From NCBI RefSeq assembly GCF_900141855.1, contig NZ_FQYU01000011.1, forward strand, positions 50,785 through 114,784: a DNA stretch of 64,000 bases. Reading direction: 5' to 3'. Position numbers and translations under genes: made by a program. The notes below the pieces were generated by a model, which was not told where the DNA came from, did not search any database, and saw only the letters and a list, made by a program, of their open reading frames with translations. Below, one piece after another: positions 7,819 to 17,373 of this stretch. The stretch is from Pseudozobellia thermophila (lineage in GTDB: Bacteria > Bacteroidota > Bacteroidia > Flavobacteriales > Flavobacteriaceae). The first letter of the stretch is position 1. Each line of letters opens with the position of its first letter.

Positions 7819-10800
7819 TTATTCATCTTTTTTTGCTTCCTTGGGTTTGAACACAAACTGCTCGTTGGCCGTCAACTCCGATTCGGGTTGTTGCGGATTG
7901 CCCTTGTCGCGGTACGAGGCCATTAAAATATATGTGCCCTTGCCTTCTGTCGGTAGGTGCTTGTCAAAGGTGAGCGAGCCCTCCAAGGGGAGGTAGTTTT
8001 GAGCCTTCTCTTCCGAGGGTTTAAGCGATAGGATATACTCTACCATCTGGGTCACTTCACCGACACTCAATTGGGGATGGGCCGACATGGCATTTTCACC
8101 CCAAACGCCACCGCCGCCTTTGATGATCTTGGCGACCAGGTATCCGGTGTCTTCCTTGTTGTATTTTTTTGCGATTTCCGTATAACTCGGTCCGTTTACT
8201 TTTTCCTTTATGGCGTGGCAGGCCTTACAGTCGGTACCGTCTATGGCTTTCTTCCCTTCCGGTACGATGTTGCGTTGATGGCCTATGGTCGCCTTTACGA
8301 TATCCTTGCCTTCGGGGATATAGTCGAACGTGACCTTAACCTCGTCCCGGTTTATGGATCCGTCGGCCGTGGATCCGTCCTGTTTGTCGGTCACTGTTAT
8401 GCGGTAGTCGATTTTTTTTCCTTCCCAATAGATGGAATCGTTGTTTTCTATTTCTATGGACAGGACCGGTGCATCGTTGCCCACCAAGATTTTGGTATTG
8501 GTCGTGGCGGTATTGCCCTCGGTGTCGGTAACCTTGAGCCGTACGTCGAAGCTTCCCTCTTTTTCGAATACAAATTGGGGGGCTTTTTCGGTCGATTGAA
8601 CGGTATCGGAGTCGAAATACCATTCGTAGGAAAGTACGTCCTTGTCGTAGTCCAACGACCCTTCTGCCGAAAATTGGACGGTCAGGGGAGCGGCGCCCAC
8701 CGCTTTGTCGTGCGTTAACCTTGCTATGGGCTTCCTATTGCCTGGTAGGTAGGATATGCTGCTGAGACGGGCATCCAAGTTCTGCGAGTTCCATTTTTGG
8801 CCATATTCGAGCAGGTACATTTTTCCGTCCGAACCGAAAATCATATCCATGGGATGCGAGAATTCCGTGTTGGGCATAAAGGCATCGGCCTTTACATAGT
8901 CTTGGTTTTCGTCGAGGGTGATGACGTAGATCCAGTCCCTCATCCATTCGTACAAAAATAGTTTGTTCTCGAAGTACTCCGGAAACGGGTTTTTGGCGTT
9001 CGGATAGTCGGATGCGTGATAGACCGGCCCGGCCATGGGGTTGATACCGCCGGCACCCATCCAAGGAAATTCCTCTGAACGGTAATAGGTCATTGGAATC
9101 ATGGACGGTTGTGCCGGGGGAAGCTTTTTAAGCCCGGTATTGTTGGGCGAGTCGTTGATCAGGTTTTCGGGGTCGAATTTGGGGCCTGAAGTTTTTGTGG
9201 CAAAGTCGTAATCGTTATAAGGCTCGTTATAGCCACGGGTATAGGGCCATCCCCAAAATCCCGCATGGCGGGCCTGGTCGAATTCGCCCATACCGCTTGG
9301 CCCCCGGTTCGGATCCGCCTTTCCTGCGTCGGGACCCACATCGCCCCAGTACAAATAGCCTGTTTTGGTGTCTATGGAAAACCTGAACGGATTCCGGTTT
9401 CCCATAACGTAGATTTCGGGCCGGGTCTTTGGCGTTCCCTTGGGAAAGAGGTTACCTTCGGGAATGGAGTAGGTGCCATCGTCCTCGGGCTTTATACGGA
9501 GTATCTTTCCCCTTAGGTCGTTGGTGTTCGATGCTGATTTTTGGGCATCCCAGGCCCTTCTTCCCTCACGCTCGTCAATGGGGGCAAAGCCCGAAGAGGC
9601 AAAGGGATTGGTGTTGTCGCCAAGCCCGATATATAGGTTGCCGTTCGGTCCGAATTCAAGGCCTCCACCACTATGGCAGCATTGGCGGTCGGTCGGTATT
9701 TCAAGGATGATCTTCTCCGAGTTTAGGTCCAGCTTTTTATCTTTCAGGGTAAACCTTGAGATGCGTTGCGCTGCTTTCTCGGTCGGCGCCGAGTAGAACA
9801 GGTAGATCCAATTGTTCTTTAGGTAGTCGGGGTCGACCGCGAGGCCCAGGAGGCCATCTTCATTTATGTAAAAAACCTCCAACTGGGCGAGGGTGCTTGT
9901 TTGCTCAGTCTCGAAATCGTATAGTTTGACGGCTCCCCTGCGCTCTACGAACAGAATACCCTCCCCGGGCAGTTCGTCGAGCTCCATGGGTTCGTTCAGG
10001 TTAAAGTCCAGTATCTTTTTTTCAAAACGGTCCTCGGGCGGTACACGTTGGGTTTTGGCGCGACTGTAGTCGAGTTTTCCGTCGCCAATGGCGTACTTGA
10101 TCCCTCCCAGCAAGTGGGTCAAAAATTTGGGGTTCTTATAGGTTTCGTCGGTATGGCCCAACTCGGTATAGAAGGCCCGTCCGCCGTCGTATTCATGGTA
10201 CCACGAAATGGGGTGGTCGTCCCCGTTGGTGCCTCCCTTGTAGCTTTTCTCGTCGACACTAAGCACGACATTGATGTCCGGATTGATGTTCTTGAAATTG
10301 TACCACTCATCGCTTTTGACCCATACCGAATCGGGCAAGGCTTGGGTAGAGCTGTGGTTTTTGTCCTCTATGTGTAGGTGGGCTTCCTGTATCTTGGGGT
10401 GGCCGTCGAAAACGGCACCGACCAGTTTGTTGTACCATGGCCAGTCGTACTCCGTATCGGTGGCGGCATGTACGCCTACAAAACCGCCCCCGGCCTGAAT
10501 ATAGCGTTCGAAATCGGCTTGTTCGACATCGTTGAGGATATCACGTGTGGTGTTCAAGAAAACGACGGCGGCGTAGTTGCGCAACGAATCTTCAACAAAG
10601 TAATCGGAATCTTCGGTGGCCGTAACCTTATAGCCGTTTTCCGATCCCAATTTTTTTAGGGCCGACACCCCTGCTTCGATGGATTTATGCCTAAAACCGG
10701 CGGTTTTGCTAAAAACTAGGATTTCTTGCTCTTTAGGTTCACACGATGTGATAAGCAAGGCCGTGAGGAGGAAGAAAATCGATTTGAGGGTTAATCTTTT

Positions 10801-10842
10801 GTAATTGCATTGGTGGTGCATTTTGGGGGTAGAACTTGTCAT
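7819..10842 (-). CDS. ThuA / PQQ-type sugar dehydrogenase / PKD / cytochrome c fusion lipoprotein
   Basis: This 1007-residue exported protein has a lipobox (LITSC) about 35 residues from the start; ATG at 10842 or 10821 are both possible. Domains in order: ThuA-like glutamine-amidotransferase-fold domain (about 40-260), a glucose/sorbosone dehydrogenase beta-propeller (about 275-680, with GLLGLAVDPDY and HSGGGLEFGPNG stretches), a PKD domain (about 715-790), a beta domain, and a class I cytochrome c with CKACH near residue 870. It likely oxidises a sugar in the periplasm and passes electrons to its own heme. It sits next to, but is terminated separately from, the SusCD operon. Confidence 0.85.
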   Translation of the reverse strand: MTSSTPKMHHQCNYKRLTLKSIFFLLTALLITSCEPKEQEILVFSKTAGFRHKSIEAGVSALKKLGSENGYKVTATEDSDYFVEDSLRNYAAVVFLNTTRDILNDVEQADFERYIQAGGGFVGVHAATDTEYDWPWYNKLVGAVFDGHPKIQEAHLHIEDKNHSSTQALPDSVWVKSDEWYNFKNINPDINVVLSVDEKSYKGGTNGDDHPISWYHEYDGGRAFYTELGHTDETYKNPKFLTHLLGGIKYAIGDGKLDYSRAKTQRVPPEDRFEKKILDFNLNEPMELDELPGEGILFVERRGAVKLYDFETEQTSTLAQLEVFYINEDGLLGLAVDPDYLKNNWIYLFYSAPTEKAAQRISRFTLKDKKLDLNSEKIILEIPTDRQCCHSGGGLEFGPNGNLYIGLGDNTNPFASSGFAPIDEREGRRAWDAQKSASNTNDLRGKILRIKPEDDGTYSIPEGNLFPKGTPKTRPEIYVMGNRNPFRFSIDTKTGYLYWGDVGPDAGKADPNRGPSGMGEFDQARHAGFWGWPYTRGYNEPYNDYDFATKTSGPKFDPENLINDSPNNTGLKKLPPAQPSMIPMTYYRSEEFPWMGAGGINPMAGPVYHASDYPNAKNPFPEYFENKLFLYEWMRDWIYVITLDENQDYVKADAFMPNTEFSHPMDMIFGSDGKMYLLEYGQKWNSQNLDARLSSISYLPGNRKPIARLTHDKAVGAAPLTVQFSAEGSLDYDKDVLSYEWYFDSDTVQSTEKAPQFVFEKEGSFDVRLKVTDTEGNTATTNTKILVGNDAPVLSIEIENNDSIYWEGKKIDYRITVTDKQDGSTADGSINRDEVKVTFDYIPEGKDIVKATIGHQRNIVPEGKKAIDGTDCKACHAIKEKVNGPSYTEIAKKYNKEDTGYLVAKIIKGGGGVWGENAMSAHPQLSVGEVTQMVEYILSLKPSEEKAQNYLPLEGSLTFDKHLPTEGKGTYILMASYRDKGNPQQPESELTANEQFVFKPKEAKKDE

Positions 10843-10880
10843 TTACTAGGGTTTGGTTTAAGGGGTAAAGGTATATAAAA

Positions 10881-10912
10881 AGAACGGTCGGTCAATTTTG
10901 ACCGACCGTTCT
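10881..10912 (-). terminator. Terminator of the SusC-SusD operon
   Basis: A perfect 14-bp stem, AGAACGGTCGGTCA against TGACCGACCGTTCT with an ATTT loop, lies 35 bp beyond the SusD stop. Read on the minus strand it is followed by TTTTATATAC, as expected for an intrinsic terminator. Confidence 0.88.
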
Positions 10913-10946
10913 GAGTCAACTTAAATTTAGAAACTGATTTATTGGT

Positions 10947-12545
10947 TTAATCGATGTCCCAGAAAATTTTTGCATCTAAGTTGTCATCTTCACTGACTGC
11001 ACTGTAGTTTTCAGCGTTAAAGGTTCTTTCAACGGACGGATACAAAAACCGATTTGGAGGAGTGGCCTGTGCCGAGGAGTTGTCAGGGACGAATTCCAGT
11101 TCTGGCAAACCTAGCCTTCTGAGCTCTGCCCAATTCTCATACATTTCGACCATATTGGTGTGTAGCCATTTCTGTCGGGCAAGAAGGGCTAATTTTTCCT
11201 CATTACTGGTTGCGGCATCCCATGAAATGTTGGCTTCCATAAGGTAGTTGTCGATCTCACTCGGGTCTAAATCGTCTATTTCGGGGGAATCTTCGAAATT
11301 GATGGCCAAATCCCTAACACTGTAATAGAAATTTATTGATTCGCTTATCCCTTTTTCATAGTGTTCCTTGGCCATGGCATCATTGCTTCCCAAATAGTAT
11401 TCGGATAAATAAAAATCAATATCCGATGCGGAAATCAATATACCCGGAAAGTTTCTGTTGTTCTTAAAGGTCCAGTTGTTATAGATGCTAACGGTACCTG
11501 AATTAATAAGGGCGTTTTGTGCACTTTGGGCCATTGTGGGGTCTAATCCTAGAAATTCATTTTCCCCTGCTTCGCTACCGGGTTGGAATATGCAACGCAA
11601 TCTGGGATCGGTATTTTCGACCATATGGTCGATCATAGCTTTGCTTGCAACATTCGAGTTCCAGCTGTCGCCTTCGACAAAGGTGCCTTGAAAATCTGCT
11701 TGAAGTCCCATGCCTTCACCCAAAGACTCGATTTGAATGTTCTCTTCGTTGCCCTCGACAATGGGGTATGTCGCCGGGTTGCCCAAGATTTCTCCAATTT
11801 GGGTTTGGGCAATACTCGAGAACTCATCGCTTGCTGATGCCCTGGTCAAAAGCCGAATGCGTAAGGAATTACAATACTTCTTCCAAATATCTATATCGCC
11901 GCCATTTACAAAATCTTGTACGGTGAAATAGTCTTTTATAGCCGTAGTCAACGAAATGCTATTTAACTCTTGGGCAATAGATTTCAAGTCATCGATCATC
12001 AACCTATAGATGCTTTCGGCTGAATCAAAGGCTGCATATGAGGATTGATAATCGCCCTCGTTCTGACTAATCTTTCCAGCCTCGGTAAAGGGGATATCGC
12101 CAAATAGGTCGACTATTTTTTGGGTATAATCGTATAAATAGATTTTAGCGGTTATGATAAAGATACGATACTCATCCTGTTCCGCGGGTGTCAATTGGTC
12201 GTAAATCCTTTCCATTTCCCTAAATTGAAATAGCGTGGCATAGTACCTATTGTAGATCGGGTCTACAGGAGCGTCACCAGGGGTGAAACGCCCGATGCTA
12301 TTTTCGAACCCTCGGGTCTGGGTGTAGATCATAAGGGTTGGGCGGCCTGTAACAAAGTACTTTGAATAGGAAGGCATAATGTCGTCCTTGTTACTTTGCA
12401 TGAAGCCCGCGTACTGCTTTTCTACCGTCGTCTCGGCTATAGTCGCCGGATCGGAATAATATTCGGTGAAATCATCTTCTTGACAAGAGACCAATAGTAT
12501 GGCCGCCGTGAGAAGGTTGGCTATAATTATTTTTAAATTCTTCAT
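10947..12545 (-). CDS. SusD/RagB-like outer-membrane glycan-binding lipoprotein
   Basis: A 532-residue protein with a lipoprotein signal (LLTAAILLVSC, Cys21) and mostly helical TPR-like content typical of SusD proteins. It begins 27 bp after the SusC-type receptor gene, the standard order. The family is the SusD-like group that includes the ANISWDAATSNEEKLALLARQKWLHTNMVEMYENWAELRRLGLP type ending (helices near residues 440-490), where a worker helix with W-x-E-L-R-R is conserved. It should bind the same oligosaccharide as the SusC partner at the cell surface. With the downstream operon, the ligand is expected to be fucosylated. Confidence 0.93.
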   Translation of the reverse strand: MKNLKIIIANLLTAAILLVSCQEDDFTEYYSDPATIAETTVEKQYAGFMQSNKDDIMPSYSKYFVTGRPTLMIYTQTRGFENSIGRFTPGDAPVDPIYNRYYATLFQFREMERIYDQLTPAEQDEYRIFIITAKIYLYDYTQKIVDLFGDIPFTEAGKISQNEGDYQSSYAAFDSAESIYRLMIDDLKSIAQELNSISLTTAIKDYFTVQDFVNGGDIDIWKKYCNSLRIRLLTRASASDEFSSIAQTQIGEILGNPATYPIVEGNEENIQIESLGEGMGLQADFQGTFVEGDSWNSNVASKAMIDHMVENTDPRLRCIFQPGSEAGENEFLGLDPTMAQSAQNALINSGTVSIYNNWTFKNNRNFPGILISASDIDFYLSEYYLGSNDAMAKEHYEKGISESINFYYSVRDLAINFEDSPEIDDLDPSEIDNYLMEANISWDAATSNEEKLALLARQKWLHTNMVEMYENWAELRRLGLPELEFVPDNSSAQATPPNRFLYPSVERTFNAENYSAVSEDDNLDAKIFWDID

Positions 12546-12572
12546 GAATATAAATATATCGTTAATGTATAA

Positions 12573-15500
12573 TTAAAAACTTGCCCTAAGTTGAAGGCCG
12601 ACAGTCTTGCTTGTCCATCCATTGGCACCATTGTACCAGTTTTCCTTCCAATCGGTCCCGACGGTTACCGCTTCCCCATCAACTTCCTTTATACTTCTGT
12701 AGAGATAGAACAGGTTTCTACCAAAAACGGAAAGGTTTATCGAAGAAAGCCCGGTTTTTTCAACCACATCTTTAGGGATGCTATAGCCGATTGAAATCTC
12801 CCTCATTTTTAAATAGTTGTTTTCCCTTACAAATAGGTCGTAACGGGCGTTGGGGCTATATGCGGGTCCACCCCAATTATAGACCGTCCAGAAATAATCC
12901 GGGTTTGAGACGACGATATCGTTGGGTGTTCCATCGGTCTTAACGCCTTCCAATATAATTCCGTCATTGTATACGCTTTCTCCTGCCGGCCCTTGGCTCG
13001 AACTTGTTTGTATCAGCTGCACATCATCGCCAACCTGGGAAGGATAATAGCTAATTCCACCGCGGGCTGCATCACTGAAGGCCAAGCTTTCCTCGGTTAG
13101 TCCCCTTCCTACCATCCAATAATAGCCCTTGGGCATAATTTCACCGCCCCAGCTATAATCAATGCTAAAGTCCAAGCTAAAATTCTTGACCGATAGGCTT
13201 GACCAGATACCGCCGATAAAATCCGGGTTTACGTTTCCAGCCTTTACCCATTCGTCGGAGTCTACCAGGTATAGGCCATTGTCGGAAACAACATTGTTGC
13301 CGTTTTCATCGGTTAGTAGCGGGTGAACCATAATGTCCCCCATGGCTTCACCAACATTGGAAACGAGTCGAACGGCACTTCCGTCTTGGTCTTGGTGGAC
13401 AAGTTGGTCAGAATCGTCAGTTAGTTTTTTAACTGTATTTACGTTTCGGGAAAAATTGATTCCAAGGCTCCAATCTACATCGGACGTTCTGATCGGGGAT
13501 CCGTTTAATCCTACTTCAAGTCCCTTGTTGCCCAAGATGCCAATATTGGCCAACACCGACTGCGCACCTGTACTCCTGGGCAGGGTGTATTGCAGAATTT
13601 GATCTCTAATTTCCGCATCGTAGTACGATACATCCAAGCCTATTCTGTTTTGAAGCATTTTAAGTTCCAGGCCAAACTCAATTTCATGTTTTTCCTCCGG
13701 TTTTATTTGGTCGTTTCCGTATTGCGTGGGTAGCGTAGTGTAAATGGTCTCAGAACCGTTGATACCCAATTGGGTGTATGCTATATTGGCGGCATAAAGT
13801 TCCGGTGCATTACCGACAACTCCCCAAGAACCTCTTACCTTTAGTAAGTCGATTGACTGTGGTAATTCAAATGCCTGCGATACCACAAAACTACCATTCA
13901 CTGATGGGTAGGTAAATCCGTTGTAGGCCGCTGGAATAGTTGAAATCCTATCCCTTCGAATCGTACCTTCTACATAAAGAAACCCTTTGTAGTCTAGGTT
14001 AAGCGTTCCGAAAATCCCATCTCGAAGATAGTTATCCCTATTGTTCCAGCCTTTTAGGTTTGCCGTGGTCGGTTGAAGCCTGGAAGCGGACAAGTCGAAC
14101 CAATTTTCGACGGTTAGGCCGCCAACGGTCTGCAACTGTGTCATTCTATTGGTTCTTTCCTCGGCGTTATATCCTAGGCGGGCCAGAACGGAAAAGTCGT
14201 CGTTGATCGCCTTGTTGTAGGTCAATAAAAGTTCGCCGTATTTGACATTGTCCTTTTTTTGACGCATGCCAAACATGCCAGTGGTATTGTTGTATACCAA
14301 TGGAATCTCGGTAGGGCGTTTGTCTTCGGTGTATTCCGAAGTGAAATCGTGGGATGCCCTTGCCCGAAGGGTAAAGTCATTCAAAAAATCGTATTCCAAG
14401 GTCAATGCGGCTATTACACGGTCGGATGCTTCTTCGTAGTCGTATTCGTTGATACGCCAGAAGTAGTCGAGAATATCTCCCCTATAACCTGGTATGGTGA
14501 TGTTTTCGTCAGGGGTCAGGCTTTGCCCTGAACCTGTAACGTAACGATAGCCTAAACTGGTCTTGTATTGGTCTTCATACCAGTCCGCATTGTCAAAACG
14601 GTTCATCATACCTCCGAAGTTGTTAACGATCCTATCGATCTTGTAAGGTCTGTTGTGCACTTTCTTGTTGTAGTAATCTACAACAACCTGCGTTCTGAAA
14701 TTATCCGTCCAATCTATGTTCGAGTTTAAACTAAAGGTGTTGTTGTAGTTACTCGAGTTCGGGGTTATGGCTTGGTTGTCCGATCTGGTGTACGAAAAGC
14801 GGGTATTGGCCTTGTCGGATACGTGCGATAGGCCTACGTTGAACCTGGTGTTATGGGCGGTCTTGAAGAGTCCCTCGTAGCTGTTTTGGGCCGTATAGGG
14901 CCGTACCTTACCGTCCCAGGCCAAAATGGGTTGGCCGTCAAATCTGGGGCCGTAGTTGAGGTTGGTGCCGATTACCCCTTTTGTGTCGGGAGTTCCGTCT
15001 CCGTTGGTATCGTACCATTGAAATCCGTCCTCGTCGACATCGTCGCCCCAAGTCGCCACATACCAAGGGTATCCGGGGCCTCTTTCGTTTTGCCATTTGG
15101 GCATGTACGCAACGTTGTCAAAGCTATAGACGGAATTGAATTCTCCGCTCCATCCCTTGCCTTTACCTTTTTTCGTCGTGATCAAGACAACACCGTTTAC
15201 CGCCTCCGAACCGTATAGGGCCGCTGCCGAGGCTCCTTTTAAGATTGAGATGTTTTCGATATCCTCAGGATTGATGTCCAATAGGCCGTTGCCCTCTACC
15301 CGCTGATTGCTCCAGTAATTTGAATTGGAAACATCTTGGTTTCGAATGGGGATACCATCTTTAATGATTAGGGGCTGGTTGCTTCCGTTGATCGAATTAA
15401 GCCCCCTGATGTTGATGTTGACGGCACTGGTGTTCCCACCGGGAGTGGCGGCGATTTGCACACCGGGTGCCTTTCCGTAAAGAGCGGTTGCGAAATTGGT

Positions 15501-15992
15501 CGGTGCAGCTTCTACCAAGGATTCGGCTTCTACGGTAGCCACCGCATAACCGATTGCCTTTTTGGCCCTGGTGATGCCCAAACCGGTTACGACCACTTCC
15601 TCAAGTTCACTCGCATCCTCGGCCAGTACGACGTTGATGGAGGTTTGACCATTAACGGTAATGGTTTTTGTGGCGTAACCGATATAGGAGAATTCCAATA
15701 CGGGGGAATCTCCTGACGGAACAATGGTATAATTCCCATCAAAATCGGTCGAAACACCATTCGAGGTGCCAACTTCAAGTACAGTGGCACCAGGGAGTGG
15801 AACCCCACTTTCATCGGTTACGGTACCCGTAATGGCCGTTTGCGGGACAGTTGTGTAGGTGTGCTCGTGCACACTTTTTGACGCAAAAGCACCTTGTTGG
15901 ATGATTACCGAGCACAGTAACAGAAATACTGTTCGATAATCAAGTTTAAGGAAGAGCCGTTTTGGTCTCCCGTTGTTTTTGATTTCTTTCAT
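12573..15992 (-). CDS. SusC/RagA-family TonB-dependent receptor
   Basis: A 1139-residue outer-membrane receptor. After the signal peptide comes a carboxypeptidase-D-like regulatory domain (about 50-135, ITGTVTDESGVPLPGATV), then the plug (about 145-265, with APGVQIAATPGGNTSAVNIN and the LKGASAAALYGSEAVNGVVLITTKKG ending typical of SusC), then a long beta-barrel that ends in the aromatic residue F after LQLRAS. It imports oligosaccharides into the periplasm using TonB energy. It is the first gene of the minus-strand SusCD operon and is divergent from an AraC regulator with about 215 bp between the start codons. A TATTTTTG sequence at 16071-16078 (minus strand) may be its -7 element. Confidence 0.96.
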   Translation of the reverse strand: MKEIKNNGRPKRLFLKLDYRTVFLLLCSVIIQQGAFASKSVHEHTYTTVPQTAITGTVTDESGVPLPGATVLEVGTSNGVSTDFDGNYTIVPSGDSPVLEFSYIGYATKTITVNGQTSINVVLAEDASELEEVVVTGLGITRAKKAIGYAVATVEAESLVEAAPTNFATALYGKAPGVQIAATPGGNTSAVNINIRGLNSINGSNQPLIIKDGIPIRNQDVSNSNYWSNQRVEGNGLLDINPEDIENISILKGASAAALYGSEAVNGVVLITTKKGKGKGWSGEFNSVYSFDNVAYMPKWQNERGPGYPWYVATWGDDVDEDGFQWYDTNGDGTPDTKGVIGTNLNYGPRFDGQPILAWDGKVRPYTAQNSYEGLFKTAHNTRFNVGLSHVSDKANTRFSYTRSDNQAITPNSSNYNNTFSLNSNIDWTDNFRTQVVVDYYNKKVHNRPYKIDRIVNNFGGMMNRFDNADWYEDQYKTSLGYRYVTGSGQSLTPDENITIPGYRGDILDYFWRINEYDYEEASDRVIAALTLEYDFLNDFTLRARASHDFTSEYTEDKRPTEIPLVYNNTTGMFGMRQKKDNVKYGELLLTYNKAINDDFSVLARLGYNAEERTNRMTQLQTVGGLTVENWFDLSASRLQPTTANLKGWNNRDNYLRDGIFGTLNLDYKGFLYVEGTIRRDRISTIPAAYNGFTYPSVNGSFVVSQAFELPQSIDLLKVRGSWGVVGNAPELYAANIAYTQLGINGSETIYTTLPTQYGNDQIKPEEKHEIEFGLELKMLQNRIGLDVSYYDAEIRDQILQYTLPRSTGAQSVLANIGILGNKGLEVGLNGSPIRTSDVDWSLGINFSRNVNTVKKLTDDSDQLVHQDQDGSAVRLVSNVGEAMGDIMVHPLLTDENGNNVVSDNGLYLVDSDEWVKAGNVNPDFIGGIWSSLSVKNFSLDFSIDYSWGGEIMPKGYYWMVGRGLTEESLAFSDAARGGISYYPSQVGDDVQLIQTSSSQGPAGESVYNDGIILEGVKTDGTPNDIVVSNPDYFWTVYNWGGPAYSPNARYDLFVRENNYLKMREISIGYSIPKDVVEKTGLSSINLSVFGRNLFYLYRSIKEVDGEAVTVGTDWKENWYNGANGWTSKTVGLQLRASF

Positions 15993-16117
15993 AAGTGCGA
16001 GTTTGTTAGTTAGAATTAATTTTGATTGTTTTCAATGTTGGATATTTAACATTTTATTAATCAAAGCAGCCAAAAATATGAGAGAAGGATGTTAATATCT
16101 ACTAAAAATTATACATC

Positions 16118-16140
16118 TAGTGGTATTTTTTTTGCCCAAA
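16118..16140. promoter_or_regulatory. Repeat element upstream of the AraC gene (left copy)
   Basis: TAGTGGTA (16118-16125) followed by TTTTTTTGCCCAAA (16127-16140). The same TAGTGGTA octamer and the exact inverse TTTGGGCAAAAAAA are found just past the AraC stop codon. Position between the divergent susC and araC genes suggests a regulator binding site; this is inference. Confidence 0.4.
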
Positions 16141-16209
16141 GTGGATAATTGTACTTCTTTTGTTGATTTTTGTTCCTTATCAATTAACCTGTGTTTGGAA
16201 AACCTTAAC

Positions 16210-17070
16210 ATGAAACTTCATTTATTAGATCGTGCCAGTGCCAAGCATAGTTCCTTTACGGTGAGTATGAATCAATCCCCATACTTTTTAAAGGTTTGGC
16301 ACCATCACCCCGAATTAGAGCTCGTGGTCATTCGAAAAAGTACGGGTACCCGGTTTATAGGCGATAGTATTGAGAAGTTCGAAGAGGGAGAGGTAGTACT
16401 TATAGGACGGAATTTGCCCCATATGTGGTTGAACGATGAGTGTTATTTTGAAAAAAACTCGACGTTGGTGGCCGAGGCTGTTGTCATTTATTTTAGTGAA
16501 AATTTCTTGGGCGATGGTTTTTTAAGGGCACCTGAAATGCGGTCTATAGCCAATTTGTTTGAGCGTGCCAGGCGTGGTATTAAATTTATCGGCCTTCCTC
16601 CTAAACTTATTGATGATTTGGAGAACTTGAACGGTCTGCATGGTTTTGATAAAACTATGGGCTTTGTAAATGTTTTGAATAAGTTGTCGAAACATTCGCG
16701 GTATCGGTTTTTATCCAGCGCCGGATTCGTCGATTCCTTTAAGGAGGCGGAGAATGAGAACTTGGACAGGATTTATGCCTATATCTTTAAAAACTTCAAT
16801 ACACCAATCCGTTCAAGGGATGTAGCCGATGTGGCCAATATGAACGCCTCTGCTTTTAGCCGTTTCTTTAAAAGGATACATCAAAAAACGTTTACAAGAT
16901 ATTTGAACGAGATTCGCATAGGGTATGCTTGTAAATTGTTAATGGAAAATAAAAATACGGTGACCTCGGTTTGTTTCGAATCAGGGTTTAACAATATTTC
17001 CAATTTTAACCGACAGTTTAAGTCTATTGTGGGGATGTCTCCTAGTGACTATATCAAGTTGTACGCATAG
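16210..17070 (+). CDS. AraC-family transcriptional regulator of the fucosidase locus
   Basis: I choose the ATG at 16210 (MKLHLLDRASAKHSSF, 286 residues); a longer frame from 16120 would overlap the upstream regulatory element and has an unlikely N-terminus. The N-terminal part is a cupin-type sensor (HHHPELELVVIRKSTGTRFIGD at about 30-52 and LIGRNLPHMW). The C-terminal hundred residues carry two helix-turn-helix motifs, the second with FESGFNNISNFNRQFKSIVGMSPSDY, the AraC family signature. It lies between the divergent SusCD operon and the glycosidase operon, and probably activates both when a sugar from the target glycan binds. Confidence 0.9.
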   Translation: MKLHLLDRASAKHSSFTVSMNQSPYFLKVWHHHPELELVVIRKSTGTRFIGDSIEKFEEGEVVLIGRNLPHMWLNDECYFEKNSTLVAEAVVIYFSENFLGDGFLRAPEMRSIANLFERARRGIKFIGLPPKLIDDLENLNGLHGFDKTMGFVNVLNKLSKHSRYRFLSSAGFVDSFKEAENENLDRIYAYIFKNFNTPIRSRDVADVANMNASAFSRFFKRIHQKTFTRYLNEIRIGYACKLLMENKNTVTSVCFESGFNNISNFNRQFKSIVGMSPSDYIKLYA

Positions 17071-17101
17071 TGGTAGTATTTTTTTGTTTTGGGCAAAAAA
17101 A
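17068..17101. promoter_or_regulatory. Repeat element downstream of the AraC gene (right copy)
   Basis: TAGTGGTA at 17068-17075 overlaps the AraC stop codon, and TTTGGGCAAAAAAA at 17088-17101 is the exact inverse complement of 16127-16140. It lies at the head of the 303-bp gap before the first GH29 gene. That gap otherwise shows only a TAGCTTTG -7-like box at 17165-17172, without a good -33 partner, so the glycosidase operon promoter is probably here. Confidence 0.4.
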
Positions 17102-17373
17102 GTATCGTTGATGGTCATTTTTGAGGTAGAGAAGCAAAGGGGTAAGGTTTAGTTTTGTTCAATATAGCTTTGCCCAATGGCGCAAACGGCATAATTTAAA
17201 AATCGCGATGATTCTGTCCTTGCCTGTATATTCAATGTTCGATAGATGGCCGAACATAACATAGCTATACAAACTTGTTGTCTAACTGCATTGTTTCCAC
17301 AGGTATTTGCAGGTTTGGGCACTTCTGAACATGTAACCAAAGTCAATTCAATAGCCAATATAAACCATAACAC

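Noticed and set aside
8071..8718. A 215-codon plus-strand open frame opposite the ThuA fusion gene
   Set aside because: It is fully antisense to conserved PKD and cytochrome domains and has no family motif; shadow of a GC-skewed codon pattern.
17149..17373. A minus-strand 74-codon frame in the gap before the first GH29 gene
   Set aside because: No motif and no promoter; it covers the likely promoter region of the glycosidase operon.
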